A DNA stretch of 64,000 nucleotides from Actinacidiphila glaucinigra. GTDB taxonomy: Bacteria > Actinomycetota > Actinomycetes > Streptomycetales > Streptomycetaceae. The stretch spans positions 62,001 to 126,000 of the forward strand of contig NZ_FZOF01000010.1 of assembly GCF_900188405.1 (NCBI RefSeq), in the 5' to 3' direction. Each line of letters opens with the position of its first letter. Positions within the stretch are counted from its first letter, which is position 1. Positions 1 to 6,707 of this stretch are shown one piece after another. The notes below the pieces were generated by a model. That model was given only the letters and a program-made list of their open reading frames with translations, ran no database searches and was not told the origin of the DNA. Position numbers and translations under genes: made by a program.

Positions 1-53
1 ACGGCCGCGAGATGGTGCGCGGCCCAGCGGGGCAGCGTGGAGGTACGGGCCAT
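1..53 (-). CDS. kdpC: KdpC-like subunit, N-terminal fragment cut by window edge
   Basis: An ATG at 53 begins two bases after the stop of the kdpB paralogue and reads MARTSTLPRWAAHHLAA before the window ends. This resembles the start of KdpC (compare SLPSVVRNHVAALR in the complete copy at 18676-19299), which precedes its single membrane helix. KdpC is the small subunit that stabilises the KdpFABC potassium pump. Position directly after kdpB fits the kdpABC order. Only 17 codons are visible, so the call rests on that short similarity and on gene order. Confidence 0.6.
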   Translation of the reverse strand, partial: MARTSTLPRWAAHHLAA

Positions 54-55
54 GG

Positions 56-2179
56 TCAGATCCCTGGGATGAACTGGGCGAGGGCGAGGTCGATAAGCTT
101 GATCGCCAGGAACGGCGCGGCGACCCCGCCGAGGCCGTACACCCACAGGTTGCGGGTGAGCCGCGAGGCGGCGTTGCCGGGCCGGTAGCGGACGCCCCGG
201 AGGGCGAGCGGGATCAGCGCGAGGATGACGACGGCGTTGAAGACGACGGCCGACAGGACCGCCGAGGCCGGCGAGTGCAGCCGCAGGACGTCGACGGCGT
301 CCAGGGCCGGGTACACCCCGCCGAACACCGCGGGGAGGATCGCGAGGTACTTGGCGATGTCGTTGGCGATCGAGAAGGTCGTCAGCACGCCGCGGGTGAC
401 GAGGAGTTGCTTGCCGACCTTGACGATCTCCACGATCTTCGCGGGGTCGGAGTCGAGGTCGACCATGTTCCCTGCGTCCTTGGCGGCCGTGGTGCCGGTG
501 TTCATGGCGATGCCCACGTCCGCCTGGGCCAGCGCCGGGGCGTCGTCGATGCCGTCGCCCGTCATGGCGACGAGGTGGCCGTCGGCCTGTTCGTGCCTGA
601 TCAGGGCGAGTTTGTCCTCGGGGGTCGCCTCGGCGAGGAAGCCGTCCACGCCCGCCTCGTCCGCGATGGCGCGAGCGGTCACCGGATGGTCGCCGGTGAC
701 CATGACGGTGCGGATGCCCATCCGGCGCATCTCCTCGAAGCGCTCGCGCAGTCCGGGCTTGACGGCGTCCTTCAGATGGATGACGCCGAGGACGTGCGCG
801 GGGCCGCCCCCGGCCGGGAGTTCGGCGACCGCGAGGGGTGTCCCGCCGGCGGACGACACCTGCTCGACGTACACGTCCAGTCCGGCGGGGACGGTGCCGT
901 CCCGCTCGCGGACCCAGGCGGCGACGGCGGCGGGTGCGCCCTTGCGCAGCCGCCTGCCCCCGGGGAGGTCCACCCCGGACATGCGGGTGGTGGCGCGGAA
1001 GGGCACCCACCGGGCGTCGGGCAGGTCGATCTCGTCGGCCTTGTGGTGGGAGAGCGCGTAGTGCTCGCGGGCGTGGGCGACGATCGAGTGCCCCTCGGGG
1101 GTGTCGTCGTCGAGGCTCGACAGCAGCGCGGACCGGGCGAACCACTCGGGCTCGACGTCCCCGAGCGGCAGGAACGCACCGGCCCGGCGGTTGCCGTGGG
1201 TGATCGTGCCGGTCTTGTCGAGCAGGAGGGTGCTGACGTCGCCGGCGGTCTCGACGGCCCGGCCGGAGGCCGCCAGGACGTTGCGCTGCACCAGGCGGTC
1301 CATGCCGGCGATGCCGACGGCCGACAGCAGGGCGGTGATCGTCGTCGGGACGAGGCAGAGCAGCAGCGAGACCAGGACGGTCGCGGTGGCGCCGCCGGGC
1401 TCGTGGGAGAGGGTGGCCATGGGCCGCAGGGTCACGACGGCGACGAGGAAGACGGCGGTCGGCAACGCGAGCACCAGGTTGAGCGCGATCTCGTGCGGCG
1501 TCCTCTTCCGGTCGGCGCCCTCCACCAGGGCGATCATGCGGTCGATGAAGCTCTCCCCCGACTGCCGGGTGATGCGTACGACGATGCGGTCGGACAGCAC
1601 CTTTGTGCCGCCCGTGACGGCCGAACGCTCGCCGCCGGCCTCGCGGATGACGGGTGCGGACTCGCCGGTGACGGCGGACCCGTCGACGGCGGCGACGCCC
1701 TCCACGACGTCGCCGTCACCAGGGATCGTCTCCCCCGCCCCGACGACGACGGTGTCGCCGCGTCGCAGGGCGATCGCGTGCACGGCCTTCTCGCCGTCCT
1801 TCGTCAGCCGGCGGGCCGTGGTGATCCTGCGCGTGCGGCGGAGGGCGTCGGCCTGGGCCTTGCCGCGGCTCTCGGCGACGGCCTCCGCGAGGTTGCCGGA
1901 GACGACGGTGAGCCAGAGCCAGCACGTGACGAGCCACCCGAAGACGGAGGGGTGGACGACGGCGAGCCCGGTGGTCAGGGCGGCGCCGATCCCGGTGACG
2001 AAAATGACCGGGTTGCGGACCAGCGTCACCGGGTTGAGCTTGCGCAGGGCCTCGGGGAGGGCGAGCCACAGCTGTCCCGGAGCGAGCGGGCCGGCGCCTG
2101 CCCGGCGCTGCCCGCCGGTCCCGTGGGGTAGGGCGGGGGTTTCACGGTCCGGCCTGACGGGTGCGGGTGCGGAGGTCAT
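56..2179 (-). CDS. kdpB: Potassium-transporting P-type ATPase B subunit, second copy
   Basis: A 707-aa P-type ATPase of the KdpB type, the ATP-hydrolysing subunit of the KdpFABC potassium pump in the cytoplasmic membrane. Visible motifs are TGES in the actuator domain (about residue 172), the phosphorylation motif DKTGTIT with Asp321, the hinge MTGDGIDDAPALAQADVG, and the FSIANDIAKY segment of the membrane domain. In the hinge the usual TND reads IDD. The complete copy at 19319-21436 is clearly homologous over its whole length. GGAGGG lies six bases before the ATG. It is followed at once by a kdpC start, but no kdpA precedes it inside the window: the upstream gene is a lysA-type decarboxylase. 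Either kdpA was lost or this pair works with KdpA from elsewhere. Confidence 0.93.
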   Translation of the reverse strand: MTSAPAPVRPDRETPALPHGTGGQRRAGAGPLAPGQLWLALPEALRKLNPVTLVRNPVIFVTGIGAALTTGLAVVHPSVFGWLVTCWLWLTVVSGNLAEAVAESRGKAQADALRRTRRITTARRLTKDGEKAVHAIALRRGDTVVVGAGETIPGDGDVVEGVAAVDGSAVTGESAPVIREAGGERSAVTGGTKVLSDRIVVRITRQSGESFIDRMIALVEGADRKRTPHEIALNLVLALPTAVFLVAVVTLRPMATLSHEPGGATATVLVSLLLCLVPTTITALLSAVGIAGMDRLVQRNVLAASGRAVETAGDVSTLLLDKTGTITHGNRRAGAFLPLGDVEPEWFARSALLSSLDDDTPEGHSIVAHAREHYALSHHKADEIDLPDARWVPFRATTRMSGVDLPGGRRLRKGAPAAVAAWVRERDGTVPAGLDVYVEQVSSAGGTPLAVAELPAGGGPAHVLGVIHLKDAVKPGLRERFEEMRRMGIRTVMVTGDHPVTARAIADEAGVDGFLAEATPEDKLALIRHEQADGHLVAMTGDGIDDAPALAQADVGIAMNTGTTAAKDAGNMVDLDSDPAKIVEIVKVGKQLLVTRGVLTTFSIANDIAKYLAILPAVFGGVYPALDAVDVLRLHSPASAVLSAVVFNAVVILALIPLALRGVRYRPGNAASRLTRNLWVYGLGGVAAPFLAIKLIDLALAQFIPGI

Positions 2180-2281
2180 CGGATGCCCTCCGCGACGCTC
2201 GGGCGGACGGTGTGCTCCACACTCACCGGACTCTCTCTTCTCGTGGACCGGGGCTCACGCACCGGAATCGGGCATGTCGCA

Positions 2282-2322
2282 CCTCCGGGCAGGGGGACGC
2301 GGGGACATCACCTGCCCGGAGG
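2282..2322. terminator. Hairpin downstream of lysA
   Basis: Perfect 12-bp arms (2282-2293 and 2311-2322) with a 17-nt loop lie about 30 bases past the stop of the minus-strand lysA gene and before kdpB. There is no T-tract, as is usual in Streptomyces. If it terminates, the kdpB copy needs its own promoter in 2180-2281. Confidence 0.55.
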
Positions 2323-2353
2323 GCGTTTCGGAGGCGTCGGACGGCGCCCGGGC

Positions 2354-3691
2354 TCAGAGCCCGATGTCGCGGTTGCGGAAGTCGGCCAGGGACTCGCGGC
2401 GGACCAGAAGCCGCGCCCGCCCCTCGTGGACGGCGACGACCGGCGGACGGCCGACGAGGTTGTACGTGGACGCCATGGACAGGTGGTACGCGCCCGCGAC
2501 GGGCACGGCCAGAAGGTCCCCGGGCCGGACGTCGGCGGGCAGCGGCACCGCGGAGGCGAGGATGTCACCGGCCTCGCAGTGCCTGCCGACCACGGTCACC
2601 AGCACCGGCTCCTCGGTGGAGTGACGGCCGATCAGCCGCGGGGCGTAGCGCACCCCGTACAGCGCGGGCCGGGGGTTGTCGCTCATGCCGCCGTCGACCG
2701 CGACGAAGGTCTGGCCGCCGGTGCGCTTGACCGACAGCACGTGGTAGAGCGCGACACCGGCGGGCCCCACGATCGCTCGGCCCGGCTCCACCGTCAGCCG
2801 CGGCACCGGCAGCCCGGCGGCCGCGCAGCCCTCGGCGAGTTCGGCGCGTATCCGCGCGGACAGCGTCGTCAGGTCCATCGCCGCCTCGCCCGGACGGTAG
2901 GCGACCGCGTGCCCGCCGCCCAGGTCCAGTTCCGGAAGCGTGACGCCGTGCTGTCTGCGCACGGCGGCCAGCAGGCCGACCAGGCGGCGCACGGCCGAGA
3001 GGTACGGCTTGACGCTGCTGATCTGCGAGCCCAGGTGGCAGTGGAGGCCGACCAGTTCCAGGCGCGGCTGCTCCAGCACACGGGCGATGGCGTGCTGGGC
3101 CGATCCGTCGGCGAGGGACAGCCCGAACTTCTGGTCGTCGGTGCCGGTGCGCACCGCGTTGTGGTGACCGGCGGCGATGCCCGGCACGATGCGCAGCAGC
3201 ACCTTCTGCCGGTCCCCCGGCGGGACGTGGGCGGCCAGCCGGGCGATCTCGCCGGTGCTGTCGATCACGATCCGGCCCACGCCCAGGCGCAGGGCCGTGG
3301 CCAGGTCCTCGGGGCTCTTGGCGTTGCCGTGGAGCAGGATCCGCTCCGGCGGGAAGCCGGTGACGACCGCGAGCTCGAGCTCCCCGGCCGAGCAGACGTC
3401 GAGGCCGAGGCCCTCCTCGTCCACCCAGTGGGCCATGGCGCGGCACATGAAGGCCTTGGCGGCGTACAGCACGTCGCCGTCGGGGAAGGCCGCGCGGTAG
3501 GCGCGGCAGCGGTCGCGTACCTCGCCCTCGTCCAGGACGTAGGCCGGGGTGCCGAAGCGTTCGGCGACCTCGGTCAGGGCGACCCCGCCCACGGTGACCT
3601 CACCGTGGGGGGCGGAGGAGGCGGACGCGGGCCACACCGACAGGTCGGCGTCGGGGTACGCGGTCTCCAAGTGCTCGGTGACGAGAGTCAT
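2354..3691 (-). CDS. lysA: Diaminopimelate decarboxylase-type PLP enzyme
   Basis: A 445-aa fold-type III PLP-dependent decarboxylase. In this family LysA converts meso-diaminopimelate to L-lysine as the last step of lysine synthesis. The PLP lysine is Lys79 in YAAKAF. HGNAKS, HLGSQI, the glycine-rich loop DLGGGHAV, the phosphate-binding VEPGRAIVG and the CEAGD block follow in the usual order. Length matches the family. The gene lies 13 bases after a SAV_915-like gene, so both are probably cotranscribed. Streptomyces normally has a housekeeping lysA elsewhere, so this may be a paralogue with altered substrate range or a role in a specialised pathway; the sequence does not settle that. Confidence 0.85.
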   Translation of the reverse strand: MTLVTEHLETAYPDADLSVWPASASSAPHGEVTVGGVALTEVAERFGTPAYVLDEGEVRDRCRAYRAAFPDGDVLYAAKAFMCRAMAHWVDEEGLGLDVCSAGELELAVVTGFPPERILLHGNAKSPEDLATALRLGVGRIVIDSTGEIARLAAHVPPGDRQKVLLRIVPGIAAGHHNAVRTGTDDQKFGLSLADGSAQHAIARVLEQPRLELVGLHCHLGSQISSVKPYLSAVRRLVGLLAAVRRQHGVTLPELDLGGGHAVAYRPGEAAMDLTTLSARIRAELAEGCAAAGLPVPRLTVEPGRAIVGPAGVALYHVLSVKRTGGQTFVAVDGGMSDNPRPALYGVRYAPRLIGRHSTEEPVLVTVVGRHCEAGDILASAVPLPADVRPGDLLAVPVAGAYHLSMASTYNLVGRPPVVAVHEGRARLLVRRESLADFRNRDIGL

Positions 3692-3704
3692 GACGGCGCT
3701 CCTT

Positions 3705-4115
3705 TCAGCCGATCCACAGGGCCAGGGCGTCGACCAGCGCGACCGCGCCGGTGACCCTGAGGACCCCGAGAGTCTGGGGGTCGAGCCGGCGACCGGTCTC
3801 CTCCGGCACGTCCGACACGGCGGGTGCGGCGAACTGCGGGTCCACGGTCAGTGCCGTGACGCCCAGCGGCCGGGCCAGCGACCGGAGCGCGGATTCCGAG
3901 AGGGGGATCCACTGCTGGTCGGGGCCGAGCGTCTCCGCGAGACGCTCCGCGGTGGTGAAGCCGACGGCCGTGCGGCCGCCCAGGGGCGTGCGGAACATGC
4001 GCGCGACGCATCCCACGGGTCCCGGCCGGACGGGGACGTACAACGTCTCCCGGTGTCGTCCGGCCGGGGACGGATCCGAAGGCTCCGGGTCTTCCCCGTA
4101 CACGGGCTCTGTCAT
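3705..4115 (-). CDS. SAV_915-like protein (SseB-like fold), function unknown
   Basis: A 136-aa soluble protein. It matches my recollection of the Streptomyces SAV_915 family: a YVPVRPGPVGCVARMFRTPLG block, GGRTAVGFTTAERL, a GPDQQWIPLSESALRSLARPLGV block and a final VDPQF. Function is not established. I chose the ATG at 4115 because GGAGGAAGCC precedes it; a longer reading to 4187 lacks such a site and would add a proline-rich stretch. It is the first gene of a probable two-gene unit with lysA and is transcribed away from the universal stress protein gene. Confidence 0.6.
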   Translation of the reverse strand: MTEPVYGEDPEPSDPSPAGRHRETLYVPVRPGPVGCVARMFRTPLGGRTAVGFTTAERLAETLGPDQQWIPLSESALRSLARPLGVTALTVDPQFAAPAVSDVPEETGRRLDPQTLGVLRVTGAVALVDALALWIG

Positions 4116-4236
4116 GGCTTCCTCCTGGTGCGGCACCTGCTGCGGTTCCTGGGGCGCCCCGGCCGGGGCCGGCGGTCCGGGACGCATCAGGGACGCTATG
4201 CCCGGGGTCGGGGGGGTGACGGTGATCCCTGACGCG

Positions 4237-4269
4237 ACGTTGACGGCGAGCGGGCGAACGTTAACGGCG
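4237..4269. repeat. Direct repeat ACGTT(G/A)ACGGCG in divergent promoter region
   Basis: Two 12-mers, ACGTTGACGGCG (4237-4248) and ACGTTAACGGCG (4258-4269), sit 21 bp apart, two helical turns, between the SAV_915-like gene and the universal stress gene. This spacing suits a regulator binding on one DNA face. The second copy contains GTTAAC. No regulator can be assigned. Confidence 0.4.
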
Positions 4270-4351
4270 CGGGTCGCCGGGCTGGTGAGGACGGCGTCAG
4301 GATCGCGACAAGGGCCTGCGGTCCGCGCGTTCCGGGGAGTTCCATGGAGGC

Positions 4352-4897
4352 ATGAGCGAGGTCCGCGAGGAGTGCGTCGTGGTGGGCGTCAACGGCTCCC
4401 CCGGGAGCGTGGCGGCGCTGCGCCGGGCCGCGGCGGAGGCCCGGCGCCGGGAGTGCGTGCTGACCGTGGTCACCGCCTGGGAGGCGGTGTGGGACGGTGC
4501 CGGTGGGCCGGGGAGCAGGTGGCCGCCCCTCCCGCCGGAGCCGGACCGGTGGCGGCGGCTCGCCCGGCGCCGGCTGCTGACGGCCCTGGACGCCGCCTTC
4601 GACGGCGACCTGCCCCTTGACCCGCCGCTGCGCCCGGTCCTCGCGTTGGGACGACCGGGCCCGGCACTGGTGGAGGTGGCCGGTGACGGGGCGGGGCTGC
4701 TGGTGGTGGGTGCCGGTTCGCACGGCCCGTGGCAGCGGCTCTTCGCGCCGTCGGTCGCGGCCCACTGCTTCGCGCACGCCCGCTGCCCGGTCCTGGCCGT
4801 GCCGTCCGCGCCGCCGGGCGTCCCGTCGGCCCGGCGCGGCGGTGGCGGCCGGTGGTTCGGCGCCGGGAGGCGCGGGCCCGGCTTCGTCGTCCCCTGA
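4352..4897 (+). CDS. Universal stress protein (UspA family)
   Basis: A 181-aa protein with one Usp domain. It opens with the hydrophobic strand CVVVGVNGSPGSVAALRRAAA, where the aspartate often seen after VGVDGS is an asparagine. It ends its domain with VVGAGSHGPWQRLFAPSVAAHCFAHARCPVLAV, the G-x2-G-x9-G-S/A nucleotide-binding pattern in variant form. About 30 residues of glycine- and arginine-rich tail follow. Such proteins bind ATP or AMP and act in dormancy and stress survival. The ATG follows a GGAG-containing stretch. It is transcribed divergently from the SAV_915-like/lysA pair. Confidence 0.85.
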   Translation: MSEVREECVVVGVNGSPGSVAALRRAAAEARRRECVLTVVTAWEAVWDGAGGPGSRWPPLPPEPDRWRRLARRRLLTALDAAFDGDLPLDPPLRPVLALGRPGPALVEVAGDGAGLLVVGAGSHGPWQRLFAPSVAAHCFAHARCPVLAVPSAPPGVPSARRGGGGRWFGAGRRGPGFVVP

Positions 4898-4977
4898 GTG
4901 CTGGACGCGGCCGCCGGCGCCGTGTCCGCCGTGCCGGATCAGCGACGGGCGATCGACCTGAGCTGAGGCCGCGAACG

Positions 4978-5038
4978 CGTGAGGCTCCGGGCGGAACAGT
5001 CCGCCTCGGTCGACGGCCGGTCCGCCCGGAGCCTCACG
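4978..5038. terminator. Bidirectional terminator hairpin
   Basis: Perfect 18-bp arms (4978-4995 and 5021-5038) with a 25-nt loop. It lies between the convergent ends of the universal stress gene (plus) and the cupin gene (minus), so it can terminate both. Confidence 0.75.
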
Positions 5039-5082
5039 GTTTCCCGCACTCGGCCCGCCGCCCAGGACTCAGCGGCGGGACC

Positions 5083-5490
5083 TCACGACGTGACCCGCAG
5101 GTGCCGTCGTTCGGCCAGCTCGTCCTCGCCGACCACGGTCAGCACCGGGCTGCCCGGAGGCGCGAACATCATCACCACCAGCTGGGACTGCGCATCGGGA
5201 AGGTTGTTGGCGCCCTGGTAGTGGATCACGTCGCCTCCGGGCTCAAAAAGAGCGTCACCGGCCTTGAGCACCCGGGGCGGCTGCCCCTCCAGCTCGAAGA
5301 GGATCTCGCCCTCGGTGACGTAGCCGAAGACCGGTCCGGGGTGGCGGTGCGGCGGCGCCCCGGGGTCACCGGGCGCCAGGGTGACCCGGATCGTCCTGGC
5401 CTCGGCGCCGGCCGGGATCCGGCCCGCCGCCTCGGGCAGGGTCGCGACCACTTCGACGCCGGGGGGCAGGTGTGCGTGCTCAGCGCTCAT
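5083..5490 (-). CDS. Cupin-domain protein
   Basis: A 135-aa single-domain cupin. The metal motif reads PPHRHPGPVFGYVTEGE, followed by KAGDALFEPGGDVIHYQGANN, giving the two conserved cupin motifs with three or more histidines and a glutamate. The start at 5490 is preceded by GGAGGAACGC; a long upstream extension in the same frame is not coding. Small cupins of this kind are often sensors or oxygenases of small molecules, but substrate cannot be read here. A short dyad (CTGTCC at 5510-5515, GGACAG at 5522-5527) sits about 20 bp upstream and could be an operator. Confidence 0.8.
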   Translation of the reverse strand: MSAEHAHLPPGVEVVATLPEAAGRIPAGAEARTIRVTLAPGDPGAPPHRHPGPVFGYVTEGEILFELEGQPPRVLKAGDALFEPGGDVIHYQGANNLPDAQSQLVVMMFAPPGSPVLTVVGEDELAERRHLRVTS

Positions 5491-5633
5491 GCGTTCCTCC
5501 AAACAGGGACTGTCCGAAGAAGGACAGGACGGCCGCCCCGTCTGTGACATGCCCCACGCGGCAAACCCGCCGTGGACGCAACGGCGTTCCCCCTCCCGGC
5601 GCGGAGCGGGGTGCGGGCTTGGCGTGCACCCAT

Positions 5634-5673
5634 GACGCGATATAGCGTTAGTTCGCGAATGGTGTATCGCGTC
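5634..5673. promoter_or_regulatory. Long dyad in cupin/DUF1707 divergent region
   Basis: GACGCGATA (5634-5642) and TATCGCGTC (5665-5673) form a perfect 9-bp inverted repeat around an inner TTCGCGAA palindrome (5652-5659). The dyad ends 34 bp before the DUF1707 start. The half-sites CGCGATATA/TATCGCG recall ATATCGCGATAT operators of PadR-type repressors. That link is only an inference. Confidence 0.5.
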
Positions 5674-5707
5674 TTTTCGGAGGCGCCGACCGGAACGGGG
5701 TGAGGAC

Positions 5708-6373
5708 ATGCCGGGAGAGATCCGGCCCACCGGTGTGCCGTCCGCAGCGGGAGCGCCGCTCGCGCCGCCCCCGTTGCGGGCCTCGCACGCGGACCGGGAC
5801 CGGGTGGTGGACATACTGACCGTGGCCGCGGGCGACGGGCTGCTGTCCGCGGCCGAACTGGACGAGCGCCTGGAGACCGCCCTGTCGGCCCGTACGCTCG
5901 ACGAACTGGCCCCGCTCACCGCCGACCTGCCGGCCGCCGCCGGGACGCCGCTTGCCGCCGCCCCGGACGTCAAGGACGTGGTCCGCGTCGACAACCGCGG
6001 GGGCTCCTTCCGCCGCGTCGACCGTTGGGTCGTGCCACGGCGCATGGAGGTCCGGTCGGAGTGGGGCGAGGTGGTGCTGGACTTCACCCGCGCCGTGATC
6101 ACGCAGGACACCCTCCGCATCGACATGGACGTCCGCGGCAGTTCGCTGGTGCTCGTGACCCGGCCCGGCATCGTGGTGGACGCCGACGAATTGACCGTCG
6201 CCTTCGGCAAGGTGGACATCAGGCCCGCGGCCGGCCCGGCGACACCGGTCGGACTGCGCGTGGTGCTGGCGGGCGAGCTGGAGTTCGGGAAGGTGCGGGC
6301 GCGGCCGCCGCGGCGCAACTTCCTGCGATGGCTCTTGCGCCGCCCCGCAGCGCTCCCGGCGCTCACCGGCTGA
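5708..6373 (+). CDS. DUF1707 domain protein with LiaF-like C-terminal region
   Basis: A 221-aa protein. Residues about 22-75 (LRASHADRDRVVDILTVAA through LSARTLDELAPLTADLP) are the DUF1707 SHOCT-like helical module common in actinobacteria. Residues 95-195 form a beta-rich segment (RVDNRGGSF, MEVRSEWGEVVLDFT, DELTVAFGKVDIRP) like the C-terminal domain of LiaF/VraT cell-envelope stress proteins. No membrane helix is seen. Family members are thought to act in envelope or development signalling but biochemical roles are largely unknown. It is divergent from the cupin gene across a clear dyad. GGGGTGAGG precedes the ATG. Confidence 0.8.
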   Translation: MPGEIRPTGVPSAAGAPLAPPPLRASHADRDRVVDILTVAAGDGLLSAAELDERLETALSARTLDELAPLTADLPAAAGTPLAAAPDVKDVVRVDNRGGSFRRVDRWVVPRRMEVRSEWGEVVLDFTRAVITQDTLRIDMDVRGSSLVLVTRPGIVVDADELTVAFGKVDIRPAAGPATPVGLRVVLAGELEFGKVRARPPRRNFLRWLLRRPAALPALTG

Positions 6374-6456
6374 CCCGGCGCGCGGCACGGGCCCGGGCGC
6401 CCCCTTGCCGGCCGACTCGTCCCGCGGCGGGACCGGAGCCGCGATACTGGCCGGCG

Positions 6457-6684
6457 ATGAGCCTCCGCAAGGCACCCCTGCGCCTCCACCTGCCCTCCGA
6501 CGCGCCCTCCGGCGGTCCGTCGCGGGAGGTCTACCTCCCTCCCGTGGAGGCGAGGGACCGCGGGCTCGGCGAACTGCTCTTCACGGCCGAGACGGTGGCG
6601 ATCTGCGTCGTCGCGGCGCTGCTGCTCCTCTTCCTGGTGGCGGACCGCCGCTCCCCCAGACGCCGGGCCCGCCACCGCCGTTGA
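6457..6684 (+). CDS. Small single-pass membrane protein, hypothetical
   Basis: A 75-aa reading frame starting at ATG 6457. It has a charged N-terminus (MSLRKAPLRLHLPSDAP), a region with PSREVYLPPVEARDRG, one membrane helix (TAETVAICVVAALLLLFLVA, about residues 46-65) and a short arginine-rich tail. That layout suggests a membrane anchor with a basic cytosolic end. I do not recognise a family. It ends 24 bases before the convergent beta-propeller gene. Same strand and spacing (83 bases) allow cotranscription with the DUF1707 gene. Confidence 0.45.
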   Translation: MSLRKAPLRLHLPSDAPSGGPSREVYLPPVEARDRGLGELLFTAETVAICVVAALLLLFLVADRRSPRRRARHRR

Positions 6685-6707
6685 ACGGGCGGTTCAGAGC
6701 GTGCGGT

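Noticed and set aside
275..2131. Long plus-strand open frame opposite kdpB
   Set aside because: Composition is typical of the antisense of a high-GC gene (runs of Gly, Asp, Arg, Val), with no domain; the minus-strand kdpB has full motifs. The same holds for 19538-21484, 21541-23103 and 26154-29252.
4196..4777. Minus-strand 193-aa frame over the universal stress gene
   Set aside because: Shadow of the Usp gene; no recognisable motif, while the plus strand has the Usp nucleotide-binding pattern.
5491..6675. N-terminal extension of the cupin frame to 6675
   Set aside because: It runs antisense to the DUF1707 gene, is Ser/Arg-rich without a domain, and a good ribosome site sits right before the ATG at 5490.
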